Positions 42,048-52,994 of a stretch of DNA of 64,000 nt are shown piece after piece (positions within the stretch are counted from its first letter, which is position 1; the number at the start of each line of letters is the position of its first letter). Both the position numbers and the translations under genes were made by a program. This DNA is from Lactarius indigo (Eukaryota; Basidiomycota; Agaricomycetes; Russulales; Russulaceae), in contig JAFKAC010000093.1 of assembly GCA_025766275.1 (NCBI GenBank), positions 62,001 to 126,000 of the forward strand. Reading direction: 5' to 3'. The notes beneath the pieces were generated by a model. That model searched no databases. It worked only from the letters and a program-made list of their open reading frames with translations, and was not told where the DNA came from.

Positions 42048-45000
42048 CAACAATCTGCACATGACTGGCATTCTTCTCTACGCCGTCAAGTCCAGTGATG
42101 GGGAAATGAATGTAATGGGGCTGTCAATTTGCCCGGAACCCTTCAGGCACAAGGACCTGCGCAGGGTCGTTGTCGTGCGTAATGGGGGTGTGAAGTGCGA
42201 CGCCAGGCAGTCGCACACGTCCTCGAGACATGGCAGTTCCGTCAGTGTGAACGAGCCATGGGGTGATTCGGGGATTAGTAGGGTGGCTGTGCGTTCGAAG
42301 GAGGGGGTGTCTGACCGGGTAGTAATCCTCGTCGTCAGCATGAGCTTCGTCGTGAGGGAGCGCTGCCTGCGCTGCCGCAACTCGCTCAACCTCTTCTGCA
42401 CTAAGCGCAGTTGTTCGTTGGCCCATTCCTTCGCCACTCTCCGCCAATCCTCTGCTGCTTCTAACTCCTGTTGGGTCTTCGAGGGGATGGTCGGCAGGGA
42501 GAATTCCCCGCGTGCCGATGAGGTCGTCACCTGGGGGGATGATGGCGACGGTTTCTCGATTGCCGTCATCATCTCGGAAGATGTGAGCGACGGCATGCTG
42601 CTGCTCGTCGTTGGGCTGGTGAGTCGGGTCGGGGAACCTCTGTAAGACATTAGCCCATTCTTGAGCGGTGATATGCCCCGCTCGCATGTTTGCAGGTGTG
42701 TACAGAGTGAGCTGGACCTGTTGAACCACGGTTTCTTTGTCGTCTTCGAGGAGGTTGGCGGCGTCTTGTGCGACTTGGTCAAGGAGGATCGCCGTGGTGA
42801 CATGTCTGAGAGGAGAAGTGGGCATAGAGGTGTGAGTGGATCGAAGGTAGGAGGGATACTCCTCGTAGCTGTCCATGGGTTGGCTTTTAAGGAGTCTTAC
42901 GGCTGTCCGGCCCGCTTGATACACCTTTATTGCTTCCGGCGCGAATATGTCATCCTTATCGACCCACTGGTTCTCCGAGTCTGGATACCCCTTCCATTTG
43001 ATGAGATATTGGAGCTTTTTGCGACGGCCGAAGTGCTGCGAGTCTAGAACAGCCTCGACTTCATACTCCTCTTCTCCTTCCACGAGATCCGGTGGTGGTC
43101 GTGGGAAGTTTTCGCCGTGGATGGTCGTGCTTTTGTACGGCATGAGAAGATCTATATGGAATACCGGGTGGATACTCCACTGCGTGGGAAGCTCGAGGCG
43201 ATAATTATAGGGGGACATCACCTGGATCACTTTAAATGGTCCGTGGCGTTGTGCTGCTAATTTCGCCGTTGGTTGATTGGCTTGGAGGTGCTTCCCCTCC
43301 AGCCACACTTGATCCCCTGCTTGATAACGGGGTGTGTTCCGGTGTTTCACCCATCCTTCTTGTGCCTTCTTGATAAGGCTCTGGGCCAATTGCCGCGCTT
43401 CTTTTAATTGTGTCAATCTGGTGATTACGTTTGGGATGGGGGACGGCTTATCTGTCCAATCAGCGGTCGGGTTGTTACCCATGAGTAGCATAAACGGAGA
43501 TTGCTTCGTATGCTCGTGGGGCCAATTGTTGTGAGTGAATTCTGCTATAGGGAGATATGCCGCCCAGTTATCTTGCCGCTCGTTGGCCCAGAATCACAGA
43601 TACTGTTCCAGCCACTGATTGGTCCGTTCCGATTGTCCATCCGTTCGTGGGTGATACGCTGTTGAAATGTTCTGTTTGATGCCCAAGATCCGGCAAACCT
43701 CCTTGGTGAACTTGGATGTGAACCGGGGGTCACGGTCACTGATAATTTTGCGCGGTAACCCGAATCGTTTAAAAACATGATTGACGTACAGGATGGCGGT
43801 CTCTTCTGCCGTAATTTCTTCGTTGCATGGGATGAATATTGACGCCTTACTGCAGTCGTGGTCTGTGACAGTGAGGATGCTGTCGTAGGATTGAGACGCT
43901 GGTAGTTTGGTGATGAAGTCCAGCGCGATAGTGTGAAAAGGGGGGGCGTCCATTATTGTAGTGATGGGGTACAGTGGTGCGCAGGTTGGCCTTGTATTGA
44001 CCTTGTTTCGTTGGCAATCGGCGCACCCTACCACATATTCATGTACATCCTGACGAAGACACGGCCACCAGTAGTGCTGTTCAACGATCCACTGAGTTCT
44101 ACTGATACCGGGATGCCCATGAACGGGAAGGTCGTGGTGGTCGTGTATTATAGCTCAGTATGCCGTCATGGGTCCAGTGACCACCAACTTTCCATCCTTG
44201 TACCATTCTCCTTCGATTTGCTTCAACTGGTGGGCGTCGACCCATGCTTTGATGATGGTTGGGTCCTGGACCCGTCTCGGTTGTTGCAGCATTGGGTGTG
44301 TTTCCAAGGCGCATGCGGTATTAGCAACTCGTACAAAGACTTCCGGAGGCAGGACGACCACACCTTGGTTGTCCTCTTCTCCTTGGTTGTAGTCTGGCCG
44401 TCTGGATAGGGCATCCGCTCTGCCGTTGTTCTTCCCCTTGATGTGATGGATCTCAAAGTCGTATTCCATCAACTCCAACACTTCTCAGGTGACCCTTCGG
44501 CTGATCTTTTGCGGAGTTTTCCAGTATTGGAGGTTGAGGTGGTCGGAAAATATCTTGATCTTGTATGGGGACCCTGCGAGTAGGGGTCTCCAGTGCTGAA
44601 GGGCCTTGACAATGGCGAGAAGTTCTAGGTCATAGATATTGTAGTTTTGCTCGGCTTCGTTGAGCGTTGCCGAGTAGTATCCTATTGGGTGCTTGCGACC
44701 ATCATTTTTCTTTTGCAGGAGTACCGCACCTACCGCGAATCCCGACGCGTCGACCTCCAATTCAAACTGATCTTGTAGATTAGGGTGTGCCAGCACGGGC
44801 TCTTCAGTGATGAGGTGTTTGAGGGTTTTGAATGCATGGTCTTCATCGTCTCCCCATTTCCACTCCGCATCCTTTCTTGTCAATCGGTTGAGTGGTCGTG
44901 CGTGAGTTGCGAAACCTCAGATGAAGAGGCGGTAAAAGTTACAAAAGCCCAAAAATGATTGTACGTCCCTGACTTTGGTTGGCGTTGGCCAGTCCTTGAT

Positions 45001-46479
45001 GCCGCGAACTTTTACCGGGTCCATACGCGTTACCCCCTTTTCAAGGATTACCCCCAGGTAATCCATCCGAGGTTGGTGGAACAGGCACTTCTCAAGCTTG
45101 AAATAAAGGTCGTGGTCCTGGGCGACGCGAAGGACATCCGTGACCACTGCAATGGGGTCAGCAGACATAGATCCTTCACGTGTGGCGATGCCAATGTCGT
45201 CCATATAGACCCGAATGATCGTGCCTCGAAGTTCGTGTTTTGCAATGGTGTCGCGATAGATGTGGTTCATCATGGTTTGGAAAGTCGCCGGTGAGTTAGT
45301 GAGCCCAAAGAACATGACCGTTGGTTCGAAGAGTCCGAATTTGGTTTTGAAGGCCACCTTTTCCTGGTCACCGTCTCGTATGCGGATATTGTTATACCCC
45401 CAGCGAATGTCGAGTTTCGTGTAAATGTAGGCGTTTCTGAGGTCGTAGATGAGGTCCTGGATTAACGGAAGTGGGTATTGATTGCGTATGGTATGTGAGT
45501 TAATGATGCGGTAGTCCTGTACTGGGCATAGTTTTCCGTCCTTCTTTTTAACGAAGAAGAATGATGATGCGTACAGGGAAATTGAAGGGCGAAGGTACCC
45601 TTGTCGAAGTTTTTCGTCCAGAAACTCCTTAAGCTTTCCTTCCTCTTCCTGCGTTAACGGGTATATTTTACAGTCAATCGCGGAGGGTGTGCTGGGTTTA
45701 AAGTCAATCGCATGATCCCATGGTCTGGCAGGGGGAAATCGCTGGGATGCGTCTTCGCTGAAGAGCTTCTCAAAAGCCTGATATACCGCTGGCAGTTCTA
45801 CAGGTTTCTCGTCCGTCTTTGCCTTGATGGCCAATTCCGTAGATGTAGTTGCCCGCAAATACGTGTCTTCTTCGTCCATCTCCAGGATGATTGCCTCTTT
45901 TTGTTCGTTCGTGAGAGTAGACGCAATGACAGTATGATGGTCCAAACTGTCCTGTGTACTAATCACAATAGGCATGACGTCTTCATGTATGACCGCATCC
46001 CTCCAGTTTATAGTTGGTTCATACGTTGCCAACCAGGGGTATCCCAGAACGATGTTTTCGCTTCCGAGATCCGTGATAAGGAAGCGCATGGTCCTGTGAT
46101 ATTTTTTGGCATATACGTCTAGGTCGGTGAAGTGAGTGATAGACCCAGCTTTATTCTCTGTGTTGTCTATGTTCCAAATTTTTCGCGGCTGGGTCAATGG
46201 TTGGACACCTATGCCTAATTTTGTTGCGAAATTTGGATGCATGAAATTGTTGGTGGCTCCGGAGTCCACCAATGCTCTTATGTCGGCCATTCGGTAATTC
46301 GTGCGAATCGAGACTGGAATTCGAAGGGAACAAAAGCGCGTCATGATTACAGAATTACAATTTAAAGCCCTCACCCAGGCTGATGGGTTCAGGCGCTCCG
46401 AAAACCCTCTTTCCCCCATAGCTCCTGTAGTATCAGGTCTTTTACTTCGTCTGGTGCGTTTGCGACTCTGGTGAGCCAT
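42048..46479 (-). pseudogene. Gypsy-3 pol, decayed relative of Gypsy-2 pol
   Basis: Same order as Gypsy-2 pol (protease DSGATNNF, RT VYMDDIGIA, RNase H, integrase, chromodomain, C-terminal extension), read from about 46479 to 42048, where the Gypsy-3b LTR cuts off the last 140 or so residues. The frame is kept but carries TGA at 44917-44919, 44485-44487, 44155-44157 and 43594-43596, each at an Arg codon of Gypsy-2. Non-functional. Confidence 0.9.
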
Positions 46480-48422
46480 TCCTTGGCACGTTCCTCCGCT
46501 GTTTTACTAGTGGAGGCAGCCTGTATCTGGGCTGGCGGCGGTTCTTGCGCATAATAGTCGGTTTCCATTGCACGAGCATTCGAGGGTCCGGTGTTCTGTG
46601 GTTGCCACTGCCGTGGTTGTCTGGGGTGGGGGCAATTTCATGAGAGATGACCCGGCGTGTTACAGTTATAGCACAACACCGTCCTGAGATCTCGTCGTGA
46701 CCCCCCTCTTCCTCGTCCTCTCACTCCTGGCCCTCCTCTTGGTGGGAAAGGGGGTTGATTCGTATATGGTGGCTTGCCGTAGTCGATCTCCTCTGATCCT
46801 GCTAACCTTGCCTTTGTTCGGTCGGCCGAGGTGTCCATTGCCCATGGGTTTGCGAGGTTTTGTGGGACAGTCCACCCGGTGTTGCCCATCTTCTTCGGCT
46901 TAGTGTCCTTGTACTCATCTACTCTTGCTCGGACGTGAATGTAGTTGCGCTGTCGGCAAAGTGTTGCCCGCTTCCACTCGTCGAAAGTTTCTGGCTCATC
47001 CAGGTCGTAGGTCTTCTCATATAACTTTTTGGGTAACCCCTTTGTGAACAAGTCGATGGTCTGGGGGTCGTTGAGGCGATAGCCGGCCTTCCTGGCTGCT
47101 TCTTCGAACTCGTTGACGTATTTGTTGATGTCCCCATCAACCATTTTGAGTCCCTTCCTCAACAGGGCTTGAGCTTGTTCTCGTTCGAGGGTATTCACGA
47201 ACCTTTGGTTAAAACCTTCTGCTACTGCATTCCATAGATCCCTTGTATATTGATCTATCCCTCGTTGTATTTGCCGGTTGAGCCACTTGAGGTATGAAAG
47301 TACCCATTCGCTGACCGATACCCCCTTGATGTAAGAAAGGAAGAGGAGGCATCGTCGATAGTCGTTGCGCATAACGGGGGTGTCGAGGTTCATTCCCCAG
47401 TATACATGCCATTGCGTGAGGAATGAGTCGACTTTAGTGCGATCTCCGTCAAAAATAGTGGGGGGTTCACCGGTTAGTTTCTCGTGTCCACCTCCCAGTG
47501 GGCCTCCTCCTCTGCCTGGTGGGCCTCCTCCTCCGCCTGGTGGGCCTCCACCTCCGCTCGGTGGGCCTTCACCTCTGCCTGGTGGGTTGTTTGGAATATC
47601 TGGTGGATCTCCTCCTCCAGTCGGTCATCGGGGAAAGTCCCCTCCCAGGGGTCCTCCCCATCCTGGCGGGGGGTCTAGTGGTAGTCCTCGTCTTGGTCCA
47701 TCTCCTGATGGAGGGTCGCCTTGGTCGGGTCCAATAGCCCGAAAAATTGCGGCATCATCTGCGGTCATGCGGTGTCCTGTCGCGGGATTAATGGGTAAGA
47801 GATGTCGTTGGGATTCTTCTCTAATTGCCTCGGCTGCTTCTCGCGCTGCTTGTTCTCTCATGGTCATGATTTCTTCTGTCGTCATTGTGGCCATTTCTGC
47901 TGCAGGTGATTGTACGTGAATGACCTCTGGCTGTTCCGAGATGTGTAAGGACTCAGCTCGTTGGATGGTGTATTGTTCGATAGGTCCAACACTTGCCGGT
48001 GGATTTTCTTCGCTTTGTTCTTCTTCCTCGGTTTCTTCGCTTACTGCTTCTCCTGTGGAATGCTCTCGTATCTGGCCGTCAATTGGCCCCCAGTCTGCTC
48101 GTGAATTGAGTTCTCGCGTGTTGATGTCGCACTGATATTGTCTTCCTGCTGGTCTTACAACGTCCCAGCGATTATCTATGGGGTTCCACGTAACCTCCAC
48201 CCAACACAGATGGTCGAAATTGAACTCAACGGGTCTGAACCTTGTAGGTCCGTTAAATTCGACGAAATATCCTGTTTCGTCTCCCCGGTCTCTCCACCGG
48301 GCTGCTCCTAAGAATCGGGTTGGTACATTGCGATCTCCCCGTCGTTCTAGGTAATAGGGACGGAAGTTCGTCCACTGTTCTCAGGTGTTGACAGTTGCCA
48401 CAATTAAATATCTTGGTCTTAA
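46389..48422 (-). pseudogene. Gypsy-3 gag, decayed
   Basis: Starts in frame at the primer site (48422), with the leader FNFDHLCWVEVTWNPID conserved, then the coiled-coil start, a Gly/Pro-rich linker with local repeats, the Gag domain and a CCHC knuckle. TGA codons at 48381-48383, 47625-47627 and 46638-46640 replace Arg positions of Gypsy-2. One C-to-T change relative to Gypsy-2 (AACGTA to AATGTA, about 48330) also creates an ATG in the otherwise ATG-free leader. The slippery GGGTTTT is retained at the pol overlap. Confidence 0.88.
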
Positions 48423-48877
48423 TGTAATGCCGTCACGACGTTAGCTCGACTTGAGCGTACAAAGGAGGGGCGACTGTGACTTAGCTAATCACGCGCAAGG
48501 CGTATGGCACGAAGGCGATGGCTAGATGTTTGAAGACACTAGCGGATATAGATAACTCCTATTCTCAGATAGAGATGAGATAAGGTTCTCGAGACAAGAA
48601 GTGACGATTGAAGAAGACCAAGATGGCATATCTTGGTCTTCCGCAGCTACCTTAAATACAAGAAGAGCAGGCTTTCAAGCGCTGCTATGAGTCACCGTAT
48701 TGTAGCGTCCAACGTATCGCGTAAGTACCGCAATCCTAATACTACTACTACCTGTACTAGGATCAAGTCATCTCCCAATGCCTAACTCCTATCATAAACT
48801 CCGAGTCCGTGACTAATATACCTTACAGCCGTAGCCACAACCGGTACAGTAAGGGTCTGATATGCAGAACCGTAACA
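48423..48877 (-). repeat. LTR of the Gypsy-2/3 family, flanked by CTTAA on both sides
   Basis: 455 bp between CTTAA at 48418-48422 and CTTAA at 48878-48882. Either a solo LTR inserted exactly in the primer-binding site of Gypsy-3 (the TTAAG of TTAAGACC being the target duplication) or a tandem-LTR recombination product. Confidence 0.8.
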
Positions 48878-48882
48878 CTTAA

Positions 48883-49415
48883 TGTAACATTGCCACAACG
48901 TTAGCTCGACTTGAGCACAAGATGGTGGTAACAACTTAGCGAAGCAACGATCTGTTGGCTTGAAGACACGGAGGTCCAAGTCCTTGCCTTTAGTGAATAC
49001 GTGGAGGCACACCGGCAAGTCAAGTATCTTAGTTACAAATGAAGTCGGACAGTTTTCAGAGACAGAGACAAGAAAGGAAGAGAGAACAAGTGGCGATTCA
49101 AGAAGACCAAGATGGCGTATCTTGGTCTTCACAAGACACTATAAATACAAGTCGAGCAGGCTTTCAAGCGCTGCTATGAGTCACCATAGAGTAGCGTCCA
49201 ACGTATCGCGTAAGTACCTCCAACCCTAATACTACTAGTACCAGTATTGGTGGCGTCCATCCTCAGTCAGCTATCAGTACCGTATCTCCTATCGTGCTAC
49301 CGTATCACTGTACTACCATAGATAAGTCCGTCACTAATATACCTTACTGCCGTAGTGACAACCGGTACAGTAAGGGTTCTCAGTCGTATGCAGCCGTACG
49401 AGTCGAAACGTGACA
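48883..49415 (-). repeat. LTR, probably the original Gypsy-3 5' LTR (533 bp)
   Basis: On the minus strand TGTCACG...TTACA, with a TATA-like box and the ATCTTGGTCTT palindrome at about 49100-49130. It is bordered on the right (49416) by intron sequence of the DUF6532-like gene. Confidence 0.8.
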
Positions 49416-50132
49416 AGTGGCATACAGCTAATACACAAGTTAGCATCATAGAAATAAAGTATTACCCAACTCACTGCAGTTGCAACTAGAGTGACCATGG
49501 GCATAGGAACCTCCTGATGTACCACACCATCTTCACCTTGGTGCGTTGGGAAAAGATGGTGGAAACGGGACACAAAAGAAGTTGAACCACCCATGAAATA
49601 CAAGTCACGGATAACTGTGATGATTTGCGGGTTTCGATATGGGTGCAAGGTCCTCACAAGTCCAGTAATTCCCATGTTCTAGGAAGGTATCAGAATAGCC
49701 TGTCAAAAGTGACTGCACTTACACCTGGTGCCCCTGGGAAAATGTAATTGTAGCTGGAAAGTTGCTTCCGAATCAACCAGGAAATTTTGGCCACCAAACC
49801 AATAGCAATGATCGGCACCACGCTAACGGTGTTGCAGCGCTCCTTGACTTTACCACGGAAAAGGGGAAATCATGTGCATGACTGTCAAATAACTTGAGTA
49901 ATGCCATGATGTCGTCTCCAATATCATAAAACTTGCCAGAGAAACAAGCTTGGTCAAATATTCGCCATCAACATTAAGTCAATGTTGAATGATGGCTCCT
50001 CCATGTCCATGGTTATGAGTAGCAGTAATGAGAGCATCCCAAGTGAAGGCAAAAGCAACAGTTGCATCTGGGAAGGCATTCTGAAACAACATGGCAGCTT
50101 GAAGGTTCTCAATTGCCTCCTGAACTATCACT

Positions 50133-51614
50133 TGATGAACAGACACATAGGAACTATACTCACAGTGGGACAAAGTACTGTGGTGAGATATAGAGGGTGA
50201 CTGAGAAGCAGCACAGGAGGTGTCAAGCAAGTGAAGCAAGATGATAGTCTGGCACACAAACAGTGAGAACTGATGTGTTATATTGAAGGGAAGGGAGCTT
50301 ACCTGGCACACAAACAGTGAGAACTGATGTGGACCAGGAGCGTACATGGTACTCTACTTATACTCCTACAGAGGGTGACAGTAGTACAAGGTAAGTAACG
50401 CTAGTCACAGAATACAAAGGTGCTATTGTTCTACAAAGGGACAAAAGAGTGGACGCTGATACACCCGGCGCGCCGCTAAGCGTTAATTTTCGCAGATCTA
50501 AGCTAATACGACAATATGCGGCAGACCGGCCCAACCGGCCCGTCTAGAGTACTGCGATCGGTCACTCTCGGCGGCGGGAAGAGCGGCCCGTGGTGATGGG
50601 CCGAGACGCCCGAATATTCTAGCCGCATATGCGAACAGTAGCCTACTGCTGCAATCACGGGTGCGGCCCCAGCGCGGGGTACGGGACGGTGCCTATGTTA
50701 GCGCAGAACATGTGAAAGCCCCAGAAACCGATCAGGGCCGACATGGCGAATAGCGACATACCGGAGCGGCCGAGCAGAATCACAGGCGCAGCCATGGCGC
50801 GAATAGGCAAAGCAGCACCTAGGGTTGGTAAGGCGACACCCCAGAGAAGAGTGGATCAGACCGGCGTGGGTTTAAGGCAGGAGAGTAAGATGGACGTTCA
50901 GCAAGGGAAAAGCGGCGAGGTGCGGATTCGGTCGGCGAGCGGCAGCACATAAATAGCTCTATACCACAGGTACAAGAACAGCAACCTTCGGGGAGCCCAT
51001 AGCAACCTCATTCGATTCATACGCTCATATCCTACTATTCGATTATCTACGACATCTATTCTATTTTGATTTCGCGAAGCACCCGTGTGTGCGTATTCGG
51101 CTATACCTCGGCTATTCGCAGCCCCGCGTCGCGTTAAGACTACATCGCTCTCACCTCGGTCGGCTTCGGCTCGTTCGGTCCCACGTCAGTGCGCCTTCGG
51201 TTAAAGTCGCCATCGGCCGGATTATCGGTCCTATATTCCCCGACTTCTCGAACCCAATATTACTCCTTTACCGGTCGTTCTTGCGTTTAGCGACGGTTTA
51301 GGGTATCAACGCTTTGAGAACAAGGGAGAGGAGAACAAGAAGAGTCCAGAACTAGATGATATCATACTGACATCATAATAAAGATAACACTAAGTAAGGA
51401 ACAAAGGAAAGTACAAAGGCGTTATACAACGCAGAGTCCGGATGTATGATGTCATTAGAAGTACAGTGATGTCATATGTGACGCAATGATAAGTCCAGAT
51501 TGTACAGATCAAATAGTATCTAATCTACAAGTCCTGTATATCTAATCTAAAGCAGTCCATGCTGCAAGTCTGGTCCGTACGAGCCGCTAAGTGCGCAAGG
51601 GTCACTTATCAACA
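50133..51614 (-). repeat. solo LTR-Z in the DUF6532-like gene, itself carrying a small insertion
   Basis: Ends TGATGAACAG...TTATCAACA on the plus strand, target duplication TCACT at 50128-50132 and 51615-51619. It is an inverted homologue of 54826-55443 (618 bp) with about 860 bp inserted (50453-51312). On its own strand it has the duplicated CAGTTCTCAC block, with GTAAGC after the first copy only (plus positions 50297-50302). Confidence 0.9.
50453..51312. mobile_element. non-autonomous DNA-transposon-like insertion in LTR-Z
   Basis: About 860 bp absent from the other LTR-Z copy, GC-rich, with imperfect inverted ends (CGCTGATAC at the left, GTATCAACG at the right, similarity continuing through CGCTAAGCG / CGTTTAGCG). 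No transposase. The target duplication could not be resolved, so the family is unknown. Confidence 0.6.
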
Positions 51615-52771
51615 TCACTCAGATGAGCAGGTGCTGATGGGTTAGCATAATCTTTGTCGTGCCCTTCACAAATACTAGATCTGTATCAACACGTGTGACA
51701 GTGGGCATTGGCATCTTGGGTGCTGGCAACTCAGGTGTCACAGTTGAAGCCCGGTTCGGTGGTGTAGTATGAGCTGCTCATAATGTAATGGTCAGCCGAA
51801 GAACAGACGAGACAAGAAAAAAAAAAAAACCTTCATCCAAGAGTTCAGCCAGGTGTGCCCTCAGTCCAGGGGTCAGTGGCAGAATTGGTGTGGATGATGC
51901 AAGGGTAGCACCAGCAGGTGCATGGGTGCCCACACTACCAGATGAGCCAAGACTATCAGTACTCTGTCTAGAGTTCAGCTTTGCTGAGCGGGGCATGTCT
52001 ATACCACCAGGTTCCTTCCAGGTGGGCCGCTGTGAAAGTCAGGGTCAGACTAAAGGGTGCCGAAAAAAAAAGACTTTGGTAGCCATAGCCTCAGAGAATT
52101 TCGCAGGGTTTTTGAGAGAAAGTTCAACCATCTGTTTGTCCTTGTCCTTGTCCTCCTCAGTTGTGCTATTGTTGTCATCCATGTTGGGATTGTGGAAGTT
52201 TTTGGTGTTGGGATAGTAGGTGGGGGGAGCAACGTGACCAGAGGATGGAGCTGAAAATTTTCGGCTTGTTTGACAAACAAACAGATTAGTAATATTTTCA
52301 CTCACTGCTTTCCCTATGAACTCGTTTCCCCTTTATCACACCACCATCATACCCTTGTAGATCTACTATCTCGCTTTCATGGGCCAGCTCGAGTGGCATT
52401 GGACGACTATGAGCAGGACCTTTATTGACCTCAAGGTCAGTCTTGTCACCATTTTTCTTTGTGACGCACATACCAATAGTCTGTGTTCTCTTAGCTGCAC
52501 CCGGCTGCATGTCCGAGGGCATGGGTGTGGCAGGTTCACTAGTGCTGGAGGTACGTTTCCCATGTGCTTGTGATGAGACGCATACCTAACTCTACAAAGT
52601 TTTAGACTTACTGGGTGGAGGGACCCTAATCGTTATGTTGCTCTTCAAGCCTGTAGTGTTGCCTTGGCCCGTCTGAGTTGCAGTTTGAAATGCAGTCTGG
52701 GTTTCATTTCGTCCTCCCTGTGTGTGTTCTGTTGGCACACACACCTGAGAATGGCGGGTTTGCAGGGCCAT

Positions 52772-52994
52772 CTATGAAGCTCAAGGTAAAGGTGATAATA
52801 TTGAGAAAGGTGATGCGCAAATATGATCAGTGAGTAAAGACAGGAATTGGAATGGGGAATGGGGGCAATGGTACGTCCTCTTTATATCAATATTCCACTG
52901 CACTAACTGAAAATCATTAACAGTTTGATGATTGTATTTGTCTCAGCACCCACACCTTTACCCTCTACTACCACCAACCGACCAACTCACTGTC
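52772..52994. promoter_or_regulatory. divergent intergenic region between the DUF6532-like gene and Plavaka transposase
   Basis: 223 bp between two genes pointing apart. It contains TTTATATCAA near 52880, possibly a TATA box for the plus-strand gene. Shared promoter use is an inference from spacing. Confidence 0.4.

Larger units (their letters stand above)
42048..49415 (-). mobile_element. Gypsy-3, decayed chromodomain Ty3/gypsy element
   Basis: Minus-strand element with 5' LTR at 48883-49415 (or 48423-48877), gag and pol pseudogenes, and its 3' end lost at 42048 where Gypsy-3b begins. It lies in an intron of the DUF6532-like gene on the right. Confidence 0.85.
49416..52771 (-). pseudogene. 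DUF6532-like gene, disrupted by LTRs
   Basis: Minus-strand spliced gene with likely start ATG at 52771 (MALQTRHSQVCV). Exon sequences include 52612-52771, about 52306-52544, about 52071-52254 (NMDDNNSTTEEDKDKDKQ), about 51832-52031, about 51615-51780, then after a solo LTR (50133-51614) the part ending near 49983 (NLQAAMLFQNAFPDATVAFA), and about 49478-49675. The last exons (IITVIRDLYFMGG, HQEVPMPMVTLVATA) match the pattern of fungal DUF6532 proteins, whose function is unknown and which often occur beside transposons. The Gypsy-3 LTR lies in the next intron. An in-frame TGA at 51619-51621 sits beside the solo LTR. Splice edges are approximate. Confidence 0.65.

Noticed and set aside
42028..42645. 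205-codon plus-strand open frame
   Set aside because: Antisense shadow of the Gypsy-3 pol C-terminal region; the same shadow occurs opposite Gypsy-2 pol (39799-40470).
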